Assembly (NCBI RefSeq): GCF_012911015.1 | Contig: NZ_WVVV01000002.1 | Coordinates: 62,001-126,000, forward strand | DNA from: Chelativorans sp. ZYF759 | GTDB taxonomy: Bacteria; Pseudomonadota; Alphaproteobacteria; Rhizobiales; Rhizobiaceae | Reading direction: 5' to 3' | DNA: 64,000 nt | In this document: piece by piece, positions 1-8,349 of the stretch | Numbering within the stretch: position 1 is the stretch's first letter | How the letters are laid out: every line of letters begins with the position of its first letter | Position numbers and translations under genes: made by a program | Notes under the pieces: generated by a model | Seen by the model: the letters and a program-made list of their open reading frames with translations, nothing else | Databases searched by the model: none | What the model was told of the DNA's origin: nothing

Positions 1-573
1 GAGCACGTTGCCCGCCTCGTTCACGATGCCGGCAATGTCGTTGATCGAGCCGTTGGGATTCGTGCCCTCCGCATAGCGGAAGACGACCTGCCGGTTGTCT
101 TCAAGCCGCGCGAGCACCTCCGGATCGGCGAAATAGTTGCCGTCGTGATGGGCGACCGGGCAGCGGATGATCTGCCCCTCTGTGTACCGGTTCGTGAAGA
201 CCGTCTGGGCGTTCGCCACTTCGAGCTTCACTTCCCGGCAGACGAACTTGAGCGAGGCGTTGCGCATCAGCGCGCCGGGCAGCAGCCCGGCCTCGAGAAG
301 AATCTGGAAGCCGTTGCAAACACCCAGCACGCGCACGCCGCGTGCCGCATGATACGCTACGGCACGCATCACCGGCATGCGTGCCGCGATGGCGCCACAG
401 CGCAGGTAGTCGCCATAGGAAAAGCCGCCGGGCACGACGATCAGGTCGACCGGCGGGATCTCGGTATCGGTCTGCCAGACGGTGAGCGGCGGCTGGCCCG
501 AGACCTTCTCGATCGCCGCGATCATGTCACGGTCGCGGTTGAGGCCGGGCAGGAGAACGACGGCTGTTTTCAT
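1..573 (-). CDS. purQ: Phosphoribosylformylglycinamidine synthase subunit PurQ (3'-truncated by window edge)
   Basis: This is the glutaminase subunit of FGAM synthase, the fourth step of de novo purine synthesis. It hydrolyses glutamine and passes ammonia to PurL through a complex with PurS. The frame is open from the ATG at 573 to the window edge, giving 191 residues of a family usually about 220 long, so the C-terminus is missing. Class-I amidotransferase features are visible: [11 protein letters not shown] near residue 50 and the nucleophile elbow GVCNGFQIL (Cys about residue 86). The start overlaps the stop of the preceding small gene in an ATGA arrangement, which suggests translational coupling. 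The order purC-purS-small ORF-purQ on one strand points to an operon. Confidence 0.95.
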   Translation of the reverse strand, partial: MKTAVVLLPGLNRDRDMIAAIEKVSGQPPLTVWQTDTEIPPVDLIVVPGGFSYGDYLRCGAIAARMPVMRAVAYHAARGVRVLGVCNGFQILLEAGLLPGALMRNASLKFVCREVKLEVANAQTVFTNRYTEGQIIRCPVAHHDGNYFADPEVLARLEDNRQVVFRYAEGTNPNGSINDIAGIVNEAGNVL

Positions 574-827
574 GATCTCGGATCGAATGGAGGTTGAATT
601 TCGGAGAACTCGCGTATTTCGAGACGACGTTCGATGCGGTCTAGACGGTCGTCGTGCCGAGCAAGGATTCCGTAGATGTTATGAATATCGGATTGTATCC
701 CGATCATATGGCCGCGAACCACGTTCAGCTCTCTTTTGAGTTCCGAGACATCCTGACGAAGTTCGGAAACCTGCTGATGCACGCGTTGCAGGAGCTCATA
801 CATCAATTGGTTCGTCACTTCGGCCAT
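570..827 (-). CDS. Small coiled-coil protein between purS and purQ, function unknown
   Basis: This encodes an 85-residue soluble protein with no recognised enzymatic motif. The sequence is heptad-like nearly throughout ([19 protein letters not shown], then [20 protein letters not shown]), so a long coiled coil and self-association are predicted. The start at 827 (MAEVTNQ) is preferred over an in-frame codon 15 bases upstream because a GGAGG ribosome site lies about 5 bases before it. It begins 19 bases after purS, and its TGA overlaps the purQ ATG. Its place inside the PurS/PurQ pair suggests a link to purine synthesis or coupling of purQ translation, but that is inference. Confidence 0.75.
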   Translation of the reverse strand: MAEVTNQLMYELLQRVHQQVSELRQDVSELKRELNVVRGHMIGIQSDIHNIYGILARHDDRLDRIERRLEIREFSEIQPPFDPRS

Positions 828-846
828 CGGCACCTCCGGCACGGCC

Positions 847-1089
847 TCACATCATCTCGACAGAATAGTCCTCGATCACCGTATTCGCCAGAAGCTTCTC
901 GCACATGGCCTCGATGTCGGCCTTGGCTTTCGCCTTGTCGGCGTCGTCCAGCTCGATGTCGAACACCTTGCCCTGGCGAACCGATCCGACGCCGGAAAAG
1001 CCGAGCGAACCCAGCGCTCCCTCGATCGCCTTGCCTTGCGGGTCGAGGACGCCGTTCTTCAGCGTGACGGTGACGCGTGCCTTGATCAA
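847..1089 (-). CDS. purS: Phosphoribosylformylglycinamidine synthase subunit PurS
   Basis: PurS is the small structural subunit that bridges PurL and PurQ in the multisubunit FGAM synthase. The protein is 80 residues, typical for the family, and begins IKARVTVTLKNGVLDPQGKA after the initiator. The conserved core continues with IEGALGSLGF and a C-terminal EKLLANTVIEDYSVE. No ATG fits; a TTG at 1089 with GGAG seven bases upstream fits both the family length and the operon spacing. The gene starts 26 bases after purC ends. Confidence 0.93.
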   Translation of the reverse strand: MIKARVTVTLKNGVLDPQGKAIEGALGSLGFSGVGSVRQGKVFDIELDDADKAKAKADIEAMCEKLLANTVIEDYSVEMM

Positions 1090-1115
1090 GGAACTGCTCC
1101 GGTTTTCCTGGATGT

Positions 1116-1913
1116 TCAGTGCGGCTTGCCGCCGCCATTGGGGGGCGTGGACGAAACGAGCACCGGCCCGCCCGAACGCGGCGGTTCGTTCTCGTTCATG
1201 ATGCCCAGCCGGCGCGCGACCTCCTGGTAGGCTTCCACCATCCCGCCCAGGTCGCGGCGAAAGCGGTCCTTGTCGAGCTTGTCCTGGGTGTTGACGTCCC
1301 ACAGGCGGCAGGAATCGGGGGAAATCTCGTCGGCGACGACGATGCGCGCCATGTCGTTCTCCCACAGGCGGCCACACTCGATCTTGAAGTCGACGAGCTG
1401 GATTCCGACGCCGAGGAAGAGGCCGGAGAGGAAGTCGTTGACGCGGATGGCGAGCGCCATGATGTCGTCGATTTCCTGCGGGCTCGCCCAGCCAAAGGCG
1501 GTGATGTGCTCTTCCGACACCATCGGGTCGTCGAGCGCGTCGGCCTTGTAGTAGAATTCGATGATCGAGCGGGGCAGCACCGTGCCTTCCTCGATGCCGA
1601 GCCGCTTGGAAAGCGAGCCGGCAGCCACGTTGCGTACCACCACCTCGAGCGGGATGATCTCGACTTCCTTGATCAGCTGCTCGCGCATGTTCAGGCGTCG
1701 GATAAAGTGAGTCGGGATGCCCATCCGGTTGAGATGGGTGAAGAGATGCTCGCTGATGCGGTTGTTGAGCACGCCCTTGCCGTCGACGATCTCGTGCTTC
1801 TTCTTGTTGAAGGCGGTGGCGTCGTCCTTGAAGAACTGGATCAGAGTGCCGGGCTCGGGTCCTTCGTAAAGGATCTTTGCCTTGCCTTCGTAGATGCGGC
1901 GGCGACGGGTCAT
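1116..1913 (-). CDS. purC: Phosphoribosylaminoimidazole-succinocarboxamide synthase (SAICAR synthase)
   Basis: PurC joins CAIR and aspartate using ATP to form SAICAR in purine synthesis. The 265-residue protein starts [20 protein letters not shown], the usual N-terminus with the IYEGKAK nucleotide-binding segment. The family signature [12 protein letters not shown] and the [20 protein letters not shown] region with SPDSCRLWD are present. An in-frame ATG at 1940 would add nine residues; the start at 1913 matches known homologues better. The C-terminal tail after GPVLVSS is Pro/Gly-rich and variable. It is the first gene of the purC-purS-ORF-purQ group. Confidence 0.96.
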   Translation of the reverse strand: MTRRRRIYEGKAKILYEGPEPGTLIQFFKDDATAFNKKKHEIVDGKGVLNNRISEHLFTHLNRMGIPTHFIRRLNMREQLIKEVEIIPLEVVVRNVAAGSLSKRLGIEEGTVLPRSIIEFYYKADALDDPMVSEEHITAFGWASPQEIDDIMALAIRVNDFLSGLFLGVGIQLVDFKIECGRLWENDMARIVVADEISPDSCRLWDVNTQDKLDKDRFRRDLGGMVEAYQEVARRLGIMNENEPPRSGGPVLVSSTPPNGGGKPH

Positions 1914-2101
1914 GATGATCTCTGTGTTGGCCGCTGACACCGGTCTGCCCGCGGCGCGTAGGGCTCGGCCGCGTCCGGCCGGCGATGATTGTTCACGCGC
2001 TGGTCTCTAGCGCAACTGAGCCCGCTTCTCAATCGGCAATCTCTGGGGCGCACAGTCTTGAGCATTGACCGATGGCCATGCTTTTGGATTGTCGTCGGTC
2101 G

Positions 2102-2113
2102 TCCCATATGGGA
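2102..2113. repeat. Perfect 12-bp palindrome TCCCATATGGGA upstream of the zeta-subunit gene
   Basis: TCCCATATGGGA reads identically on both strands and is flanked almost symmetrically by CGGT on the left and ACCG on the right. It lies 35 bases before the ATPase zeta-subunit start, in the 234-base gap between the divergent purC and zeta genes. The position would suit a dimeric regulator or an mRNA hairpin. No regulator is known to me for this exact site. The rest of this gap shows no gene; a TTGACC at 2065 has only a poor -10 partner. Confidence 0.35.
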
Positions 2114-2147
2114 AGAACCGATGACGATTCTCCGGAGGTAACTGGGC

Positions 2148-2468
2148 ATGGCCAATATGAAGGACCGCGAAGAGGCTTTTGAGCGCAAGTTCGCGCATGA
2201 CGAGGAGCTGAAGTTCAAGGCTGTCGCCAAGCGCAACAGGATGCTGGGCATGTGGGCAGCCGAAAAGCTCGGCAAGACCGACGACGAGGCAAAGGCCTAC
2301 GCGCTGGAAGTCATCGAGGCGGATTTCGAGGAAGCGGGCCACGAGGACGTTTTCCGCAAGATCAGGTCGGATTTCGACAATGCCGGCGTTGACCAGTCCG
2401 ACCATCAGATCCGCCGCACCATGGACGAATTCCTGCAGCAGGCCATCGAGGAAATCCGGACCGCCTGA
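2148..2468 (+). CDS. F1Fo-ATPase inhibitor subunit zeta (DUF1476)
   Basis: This is the alphaproteobacterial zeta subunit, which binds F1 and blocks wasteful ATP hydrolysis. The 106-residue protein shows the family's N-terminal inhibitory segment MKDREEAFERKFAHDEELKF, followed by ARNR-like KRNRMLGMWAAEKLG and an acidic helical C-terminal half. The ATG at 2148 has TCCGGAGGTAA upstream, a strong ribosome site. The gene stands alone between divergent purC and a co-directional aldolase gene and is not near an atp operon, as is usual for this family. Confidence 0.92.
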   Translation: MANMKDREEAFERKFAHDEELKFKAVAKRNRMLGMWAAEKLGKTDDEAKAYALEVIEADFEEAGHEDVFRKIRSDFDNAGVDQSDHQIRRTMDEFLQQAIEEIRTA

Positions 2469-2510
2469 CGGTTCCGGGCCATCGAGGCTGACATTCATGG
2501 GGGGAACAGG

Positions 2511-3290
2511 ATGACACGGCAGACCATCGCGTCCCGGCTGAATGCGGGCGACACCCTGTTCACCTCCTGGTCGTCCTTGCCCGATCCGCTTGTCTCCGAG
2601 GCGCTCGCCAGCTTTGACTTCGACGCTGTAACGCTCGACATGCAGCATGGCGGGCATCACGAGGACAGCGTCCTGCGCGGTGTCGGGCCGATCGTGGCGG
2701 CGGGGAAGGGGGCTATCGTCCGCATACCCGTCGGTCGCTTCGATTTCGCCAGCCGGGCGCTCGATTTCGGCGCCGATGCCGTCATCGCCCCGATGATCAA
2801 TTCGGTCGAGGATGCGCGCCTTTTCGCCGCTTCCGTCAAATACCCACCGGTGGGACAGCGCTCCTGGGGACCGGCTTTCGCCATGCCCAGGCGCGGCCAG
2901 GCATCGTCAGCCGCCTGGCTCGCGGGAGCCAATCGCGACACGCTCTCCTTTGCAATGATCGAGACGCGCGCTGCGCTCGACGCGCTCGACGACATCATCG
3001 CGGTGGACGGTATCGACGGCGTCCTCGTCGGCCCGTCCGATTTCTCGATCGCCTGGACCGGGGGACGCGAGATGAACCCTGCGCTCGACGAGATGATGGA
3101 AGCGATCGCATCGATCGCCGGCCGTGCGCGTGCCGCCGGCAAGCATGCCGCAATCTATGTCGTCGATCCTGGCCTGACCGGAAGATATGTGGAAATGGGC
3201 TTCCGGCTGTTCGCACTGGGCAGCGACATGAAATATCTCGCGCTGGGCGCGGAAAGCCAGCTCGCCGCCGCGCGCAAATCCATCAGCTGA
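2511..3290 (+). CDS. HpcH/HpaI aldolase / citrate lyase family protein
   Basis: This is a 259-residue class II pyruvate-type aldolase of the HpaI family, which cleaves 4-hydroxy-2-oxo acids with a divalent metal. Family segments are visible: TLDMQHGGHHEDS near residue 43 (catalytic His region), the IVRIPVGRFD segment, VIAPMINSVEDAR, the YPPVGQRSWGP loop and VLVGPSDFSIAW near residue 167. The substrate cannot be read from sequence and no pathway neighbours are present. A GGGGGGAACAGG stretch gives the ribosome site. It starts 42 bases after the zeta gene, so co-transcription is possible but not functionally informative. Confidence 0.85.
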   Translation: MTRQTIASRLNAGDTLFTSWSSLPDPLVSEALASFDFDAVTLDMQHGGHHEDSVLRGVGPIVAAGKGAIVRIPVGRFDFASRALDFGADAVIAPMINSVEDARLFAASVKYPPVGQRSWGPAFAMPRRGQASSAAWLAGANRDTLSFAMIETRAALDALDDIIAVDGIDGVLVGPSDFSIAWTGGREMNPALDEMMEAIASIAGRARAAGKHAAIYVVDPGLTGRYVEMGFRLFALGSDMKYLALGAESQLAAARKSIS

Positions 3291-3343
3291 CCGCCAAATC
3301 CATTCGGCGCTTATGCCGCACCAGCTTCCGCAGCCGGCAAAAA

Positions 3344-3360
3344 TTGACTTTTACGTAAGT
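3344..3360 (+). promoter_or_regulatory. Candidate MerR-family operator with TTACGTAA core upstream of the regulator gene
   Basis: The sequence TTGACTTTTACGTAAGT contains the palindrome TTACGTAA at 3351-3358 and overlaps a -35-like TTGACT at 3344. MerR-family regulators of the LiuR/AtuR type are known to use TTTACGTAAA-like sites, so this may be the gene's own operator. A convincing -10 element at the expected spacing was not seen. The start codon lies 44 bases downstream. Confidence 0.4.
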
Positions 3361-3403
3361 GCCATGGCATCCTGCCGCTTGAAAAGTGCAGGCAGGATAA
3401 GCA

Positions 3404-3790
3404 ATGCGGGACTTCTACACGATTACGGAGCTGACCCGCGAGTTCGGCATCTCGACCCGCACCATCCGGTTCTACGAGGATGAGGGACTGGTCCAGCCTG
3501 TCCGGCGTGGGCGCACGCGGCTGTTCAAGCCCGCCGATCGACACCTGATCAAGCAGGTCATCCGCGGTCGCCGGCTCGGCTTTTCGATCGCCGAAATCCG
3601 CCAGATCATCCAGATGTACAAGGAGCCGCCCGGCGAGGTCGGCCAGTTGCAGATGATGATCGATCGTATCCAGGAAAAGCGCGAACAGTTGCGCCAGAAG
3701 CGCCGGGATCTCGAAGAGACCCTGGCCGAACTGGATCAGGCGGAGGAATCCTGCGTGGAGCGTCTGGCCGAGCTCGGCGTCAGCACCTGA
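3404..3790 (+). CDS. MerR family transcriptional regulator
   Basis: This is a 128-residue MerR-type regulator. The N-terminal winged helix shows YTITELTREFGISTRTIRFY followed by EDEGLVQPVRRGRTRLF, the classic DNA-binding region. A second segment, GFSIAEIRQIIQMY, leads into a long dimerisation coiled coil (residues about 80-120) and a short tail with one Cys (EESCVERL). Metal-sensing cysteine pairs of CueR or ZntR type are absent, so a metabolic effector of the LiuR/CadR-like MerR-1 group is more likely. The ribosome site AGGATAAGCA precedes the ATG. It is probably monocistronic and autoregulated. Confidence 0.9.
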   Translation: MRDFYTITELTREFGISTRTIRFYEDEGLVQPVRRGRTRLFKPADRHLIKQVIRGRRLGFSIAEIRQIIQMYKEPPGEVGQLQMMIDRIQEKREQLRQKRRDLEETLAELDQAEESCVERLAELGVST

Positions 3791-3800
3791 GGCGACCCCT

Positions 3801-4277
3801 TCAGATCCAGCGGCGCACCCGCTTGGCATAGTCGCGATAGCGACGGCCGAAGCGCAGATCGAGATGCTGTTCCTCCGGCCGGATGGCCAGGTAGGTCGTT
3901 ATGATCGCGGCGGCAAATCCCATGACGATGAACCAGGGGCTGCGCGTGATCAGCGCAATGGCGACCATGATCATCGTTTCGCCGAGATAGATGGGATTGC
4001 GCGAAATGCCGAAGGGCCCGCTCGTGACCAGTTGCGAGGCGGCCTGGGTGGGGTTGACGGTCGTGCCGCCGCGCCGCAGGGCGCGGATGGCCAGGAGGAT
4101 CAGGGCCAGGCCGCCCGCCAATGTCAGCCAGCCTACGGCAAACAGGAACTCCGCAAGCGTGCCGCCCAGCCACGGCAGGGGCACTGTCACCGTCAGGATG
4201 ATCGCGAGCGCGACGCAGCAAATATAGACGACAGGTGGCCAGGGAAAGACGCTGGGCCGGCTGTGAAGATCGCTCAT
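3801..4277 (-). CDS. Isoprenylcysteine carboxyl methyltransferase-like membrane protein
   Basis: This is a 158-residue integral membrane protein of the ICMT/PEMT-like fold, with about four hydrophobic segments. The C-terminal signature is clear: GPFGISRNPIYLGETMIM, then RPEEQHLDLRFGRRYRDY and RVRRWI. Relatives bind S-adenosylmethionine and methylate lipid-like or small hydrophobic substrates; the bacterial substrate is unknown. The ATG at 4277 overlaps the TGA of the upstream DUF1624 gene, so the pair is translationally coupled. The gene is convergent with the MerR regulator, ten bases away. Confidence 0.85.
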   Translation of the reverse strand: MSDLHSRPSVFPWPPVVYICCVALAIILTVTVPLPWLGGTLAEFLFAVGWLTLAGGLALILLAIRALRRGGTTVNPTQAASQLVTSGPFGISRNPIYLGETMIMVAIALITRSPWFIVMGFAAAIITTYLAIRPEEQHLDLRFGRRYRDYAKRVRRWI

Positions 4278-5254
4278 GGCTGGTTCTCCGATCCTGTTGG
4301 CATTTCCGATTCGACCGAGCATTCGAAAGCCAGGCGTTCGATCGTCTGGGTGACGGCGTTGTCGCGATCCGCCTCCCACATGGCCTCGCTCAGGCCTTCG
4401 CGTTCGACCGCTTCGAGCATGCAGCCGCAATAGGCCCGGCAGAAAGCCTCGTCGCGCACGGCGACGCACTCGGCCTGGCAGGCCCGCGAAAAGTCTTCGG
4501 GCGTCGTGCGAGGCTGCGGCGGCACGATGAGCGCAAACAGCCAGATGGTGCCGATCAGCACCGGCTGGTGCAGCAGGTAGACCGCCAGGCTGTGTCGTCC
4601 GGCGAAGCTTGGAACCCTGGACCAGGGGCCGGGGTGCCAGCCGGCGAGCCGGTCGAAGAGACCGGCGCCCCAGCCGAGCTTCGCGGCGGCGATTCCGAGC
4701 AGGACAGCCCCGAACCAGGGAAAGAGCGGCACGTAGTCATTGGCCCGGGGATTGATGGTGGAAAGGCCGACCCACCACAGCGCGGGATGGTCGAAAAAGC
4801 CGTGCCGCAGATAGGCGGGGGCGGCAATCACCAGTACCGCGACCACGAAGGTCAGCAGCGCGGGCGCCCGCAGGAACAGGAGCCCAAGCACGCTTGCCAC
4901 GGCGATCTGGTGCAGGATGCCGAAGAAGATGAAGCCTTGCGGCGTGGCGATATAGGTCGCCGCCGTGATGGCGAGCGCGGCGGCTCCCACCATGGCAAGA
5001 CGCTTGAGAAACGAACGGATGCGCACGCCGTCCTTGTGGGCAAGGAAGAGACTGACGCCCACCAGGAACAGGAAGCTCGACGCGATGCCTCTTGCGAACA
5101 GCAGCCATCCCGTCTCCCGCGTCATGCCGGGTGGGGCGTAGCCGAAAAACTCCAGGTCCCAGGCGAAATGAAAGACGATCATCGCCGCCAGCGCCGCGCC
5201 GCGGGCGAGATCGATTGCCTCGATGCGGGATTTGTTCTTCGTGGCGCTGGGCAT
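4274..5254 (-). CDS. DUF1624 / heparan-alpha-glucosaminide N-acetyltransferase-like membrane protein with Cys-rich tail
   Basis: This 326-residue polytopic membrane protein starts with a short basic segment and then RIEAIDLARGAALAAMIVFH, the hallmark of the DUF1624/acyltransferase-like family. Seven to eight hydrophobic segments follow, ending near SLAVYLLHQPVLIGTIW. The predicted role is transmembrane acyl transfer, substrate unknown. After the last membrane segment comes an 80-residue soluble tail with several cysteines (CQAEC, FCRAYCGCML). The ATG at 5254 was chosen because an upstream in-frame start would overlap the divergent reductase promoter. It overlaps the ICMT-like gene by four bases. 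Confidence 0.85.
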   Translation of the reverse strand: MPSATKNKSRIEAIDLARGAALAAMIVFHFAWDLEFFGYAPPGMTRETGWLLFARGIASSFLFLVGVSLFLAHKDGVRIRSFLKRLAMVGAAALAITAATYIATPQGFIFFGILHQIAVASVLGLLFLRAPALLTFVVAVLVIAAPAYLRHGFFDHPALWWVGLSTINPRANDYVPLFPWFGAVLLGIAAAKLGWGAGLFDRLAGWHPGPWSRVPSFAGRHSLAVYLLHQPVLIGTIWLFALIVPPQPRTTPEDFSRACQAECVAVRDEAFCRAYCGCMLEAVEREGLSEAMWEADRDNAVTQTIERLAFECSVESEMPTGSENQP

Positions 5255-5351
5255 TAAGTCTTCCCTGAATGATCGGTGCGGCCTGGTCGGAGCGGCCGCA
5301 GCGTTAGCACAGATTGCGCATGCTCCGCCAAATGGAAAGGTTCTGCCACAC

Positions 5352-6179
5352 ATGCTTCACGTCAACGCCAATGGCGCATCGATTCCCGCGATCGGACTGG
5401 GCAGCTTCACGCTCAAGGGGGAGGAGGGCGTGACCTTGGTCCGCGAGGCGGTGGCGCGGGGCTATCGCCATATCGATACGGCACGCATGTATGGCAACGA
5501 AGCCGAGGTGGGCGAGGGACTTCGGCAGTCTGGGCTGCCGCGCGACGAGATCTTCGTGACCACGAAGGTCTGGTGGACGGATCTTGCGCCCGACGATCTG
5601 CGCCGCTCTGCCGAGGCCAGCCTGCGGGAGCTGGGGCTTGATGCGGTCGATCTGCTGCTCGTGCACTGGCCGAACCCCGCAATTCCGCTCGCCGACACGA
5701 TGGCCGCGCTGGCCCGCGTCAGGCGGGACGGTCTTGCGCGGAACATCGGCGTGTCGAATTTCACGACACGTCTTCTCGACGAGGCGCTGGCGACCTGTCC
5801 CGAGCCGCTCGTGGCCAACCAGGTGGAGTACCACCCCTATCTCGATCAGTCGAAGATCCATGCCGCCTGTCGCAAGGCCGGCATGGCGATGGTGTCCTAT
5901 TGCCCGCTGCACCGGGATGGGGGGCTGCTTGGCAGGGAGGAAGTGCAGGCCCCGGCGCGCAACCACGGCAAGAGCCCCGGTCAGATCGTGCTCCGCTGGC
6001 ACGTCCAGCAGGAGGGCGTGATAGCCATCCCGCGCACCAGCAGGCCCGAACGGCTGAGCGAGAACATCGACATTTTCGATTTCGAGCTGTCCGAGGCGGA
6101 GATGGCCGCGATTACCGGCCTGGCCCGGAAGGACGGGCGCATCTGCGACTATGATTTCTCGCCTGAATGGGACGACTGA
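5352..6179 (+). CDS. Aldo/keto reductase
   Basis: This is a 275-residue NADPH-dependent oxidoreductase of the aldo/keto reductase superfamily (DkgA/DkgB-like). The catalytic tetrad is readable: Asp and Tyr in HIDTARMYGNE, Lys in VTTKVWW and His in LLLVHWPNP. The cofactor region IAIPRTSRPERLSENI is also present. The ATG at 5352 gives an N-terminus (MLHVNANGASIPAIGLGSF) that matches the family. The gene is divergent from DUF1624 and ends exactly where the converging pncB ends, with no gap. Confidence 0.9.
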   Translation: MLHVNANGASIPAIGLGSFTLKGEEGVTLVREAVARGYRHIDTARMYGNEAEVGEGLRQSGLPRDEIFVTTKVWWTDLAPDDLRRSAEASLRELGLDAVDLLLVHWPNPAIPLADTMAALARVRRDGLARNIGVSNFTTRLLDEALATCPEPLVANQVEYHPYLDQSKIHAACRKAGMAMVSYCPLHRDGGLLGREEVQAPARNHGKSPGQIVLRWHVQQEGVIAIPRTSRPERLSENIDIFDFELSEAEMAAITGLARKDGRICDYDFSPEWDD

Positions 6180-7484
6180 TCAGACCAGTACCGGTTTGCG
6201 CACGCGGTTCTCCTCGCCGAAAAGCTCGACATAATGCTGGATCGCGGCCGGATCGCCGGTCGCCTTCTCGACATTGTCCGAAAGCTTGACCGCCGGGCGG
6301 CCGTTGGCGCTCGATACCTTGCAGACCAGGGAAATGGCCTTGAGGGCCTCGTTGCGGGCGGGGGCGCTGTCGGTGAAGTCGTTGGTCAAATTGGTGCCCC
6401 AGCCAAAGGCCATGCGCACCCGGCCTTTGAAATGCAGGAAGGTCTTCTCGATCGTGTCGACATCGAGACCGTCCGAAAAGATCAGCAGCTTTTCGGCGGG
6501 ATCCTGTCCGTGGCTCTCCCACCATTCGATGATGCGTTCGCCGCCTTCGATCGGCGGCGCGCTATCGGGGCGGAATCCCGTCCAGTCGGCGATCCAGGCC
6601 GGCGCCTGGCGCAGGAAGGACGCCGTGCCGAACGTGTCCGGCAACACGATCAGGAGGTTGCCGCCGTAGTATTTCTGCCAGTCCTCGAGCACGCGATAGG
6701 GCGCCTGGATCTTGTCCGCATCGCGGTCGGCGAGCGCGGTCAGAACCATCGGCAGCTCGTGCGCGTTCGTGCCGAGAGCTTCGAGATCGGTGTCCATGGC
6801 CAGAAGTACGTTGGACGTGCCGGTAAAGGACTCGCCGATTCCCTCTTTCAGCGCCTCCACGCACCAGCGCTGCCAAAGATGCGAGTGCCGCCGCCGCGTG
6901 CCGAAATCCGAAATGCGGATCTCGGGGTGCCGCTTCAGTCTTTCCACCTTTTCCCACATGCGTGCCTTTGCCCGCGCATAGGTCACGTCGAGCGCGAAAC
7001 GCCCCATCGAGCGCAAGGCAGCGCGCGAACGCAGTTCGTTGATGATGGCGAGCGCGGGGATCTCCCACATGGTGGTGTCGTGCCAGCGTCCGTGGAAATT
7101 GAGGACGAACTGGCCGTCGTGGCGGGTAAGCTCGTATTCCGGCAGACGGAAATCGGCGAGCCAGGCCAGAAAGTCCGGCTGGAATATCTGCTTGCGGCCA
7201 TAGAAGCTGTTGCCGGCGAGCCAGATCATCTCCTTCTTCGTGAAGCGCAGCGTGCGCGCATGGTCGAGCTGCTCGCGCAGCTCCCGCTCGTCGATCTCCT
7301 CCGCGAGCTTGACGGAGGTCGTCCGGTTGATGAGCGTGAAGGTCGCGTCGACGTCGCGATAAAGCCCCCAGATCATCTGCAGCATTAGAAGCTTGTAGAA
7401 ATCCGTGTCGAGCAGGCTGCGAATGATCGGATCGAGCTTCCAGGTGTGGTTGTAGACCCGGCGGGCGATATCCGTCTTGATCAT
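6180..7484 (-). CDS. pncB: Nicotinate phosphoribosyltransferase
   Basis: PncB converts nicotinate and PRPP to nicotinate mononucleotide (NaMN) in NAD salvage. The 434-residue protein carries [16 protein letters not shown] near residue 25 and [14 protein letters not shown] near residue 200, which contains the His phosphorylated in the family; SDGLDVDTI lies towards the end. The ATG at 7484 is preferred over one 51 bases upstream because it matches the usual N-terminus. It is the last gene of the leftward cobalamin arm, 97 bases after cobS. NaMN is also the ribose-phosphate donor for the lower-ligand base of cobalamin, so the placement may be functional. Confidence 0.94.
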   Translation of the reverse strand: MIKTDIARRVYNHTWKLDPIIRSLLDTDFYKLLMLQMIWGLYRDVDATFTLINRTTSVKLAEEIDERELREQLDHARTLRFTKKEMIWLAGNSFYGRKQIFQPDFLAWLADFRLPEYELTRHDGQFVLNFHGRWHDTTMWEIPALAIINELRSRAALRSMGRFALDVTYARAKARMWEKVERLKRHPEIRISDFGTRRRHSHLWQRWCVEALKEGIGESFTGTSNVLLAMDTDLEALGTNAHELPMVLTALADRDADKIQAPYRVLEDWQKYYGGNLLIVLPDTFGTASFLRQAPAWIADWTGFRPDSAPPIEGGERIIEWWESHGQDPAEKLLIFSDGLDVDTIEKTFLHFKGRVRMAFGWGTNLTNDFTDSAPARNEALKAISLVCKVSSANGRPAVKLSDNVEKATGDPAAIQHYVELFGEENRVRKPVLV

Positions 7485-7499
7485 GGTTCGACGCTCCCG

Positions 7500-7536
7500 G
7501 ACCGCAAAGCGGTCGGCCTCCTCTTGCGCGCGCAAG
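7500..7536 (-). promoter_or_regulatory. Two hairpins in the leader between cobS and pncB
   Basis: Two perfect inverted repeats lie in the 97-base gap. CTTGCGCGCGCAAG is at 7523-7536, and GACCGC-loop-GCGGTC with a three-base loop is at 7500-7514, just before the pncB start region. They could act as a weak attenuator, an RNA processing site or a stability element. Neither is followed by a U-run, so they are not typical intrinsic terminators. Confidence 0.35.
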
Positions 7537-7581
7537 CCAGCACGCCGCCGTTACAAATGCAACCCACCGCTGCGGCTTCGT

Positions 7582-8346
7582 TCAAGTGAGCGCGACACAG
7601 GCCACAAGCAGCACGATGACCTCGCCGCCCTGCTGAAGCGCACCGACGACATCGCCAGTCTGTCCCCCGATCTGGCGCTCCGCAATGATCCTGATGGCCA
7701 GCAGCCAGAGTGCCAGCAGGATTGCGGCCAGCACCGCCGGCAGGAAGCCCAGCAAGAGCAGCCCCGCGAATCCGAGGACGAGAGCGATGAGGCTCGCCGT
7801 TGCGCCGACCTGACCGACGCCCGCGGAGAGGCCGTCGTCGCGCGCGCGCGGCACGAGATGCATGAAGCCCGGCATCAGCGCGCGCGATGCCATATGCGCC
7901 GCGATCAGGGCGGCGAGGGCGGCCGGGAAGGTCAGGAAGACGGAGAGTGCCGCCCATTTCAGGAGGAGCGCGATCGCCAGTGCCAGCACGCCGTAGCTGC
8001 CGATCCGGCTGTCGCGCATGATGGTCAGCTTGTCGCCCGCCGTCCTGCCGCCGCCGAAACCATCCGCGACATCGGCCAGCCCGTCTTCGTGCAGGCAGCC
8101 GGTGGCCAGCAGGGCCGCTGCGATGGCCATGCCCGCGGCAATCGTCGATGGCAGTCCGAAACGAAGCGCCAGCCCGAAGATGAAGGCAGCCAGGACGCCG
8201 ATCAGCAGACCCACGAGCGGGGCGGCCCACAGGCTATCTGCAAAACGCCGGTCCGGATCCGGCGCCCAGGGCGTGGCAAAACGCGTCAGGAAGCCGATGC
8301 AGGCGCCCAGATCGCCGAATGCCCTGCGGATCTGCAGATTGTCCAT
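7582..8346 (-). CDS. cobS: Adenosylcobinamide-GDP ribazoletransferase (cobalamin synthase; CobV in Pseudomonas naming)
   Basis: This membrane enzyme joins adenosylcobinamide-GDP with alpha-ribazole (or its phosphate) to make adenosylcobalamin (phosphate). The 254-residue protein has five to six hydrophobic segments and the family motif HEDGLADVADGFGGG near residue 92, with acidic residues that bind metal. RDSRIGSYGVLAL follows. It should not be confused with the cobaltochelatase subunit also named CobS. The start lies three bases after the cobB stop. It belongs to the leftward arm and uses the product of the kinase CobU encoded in the rightward arm. Confidence 0.94.
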   Translation of the reverse strand: MDNLQIRRAFGDLGACIGFLTRFATPWAPDPDRRFADSLWAAPLVGLLIGVLAAFIFGLALRFGLPSTIAAGMAIAAALLATGCLHEDGLADVADGFGGGRTAGDKLTIMRDSRIGSYGVLALAIALLLKWAALSVFLTFPAALAALIAAHMASRALMPGFMHLVPRARDDGLSAGVGQVGATASLIALVLGFAGLLLLGFLPAVLAAILLALWLLAIRIIAERQIGGQTGDVVGALQQGGEVIVLLVACVALT

Positions 8347-8349
8347 GGC

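Noticed and set aside
3361-3403. -10 element for the MerR gene
   Set aside because: No convincing TATAAT-like hexamer at 17-19 bases from the TTGACT.
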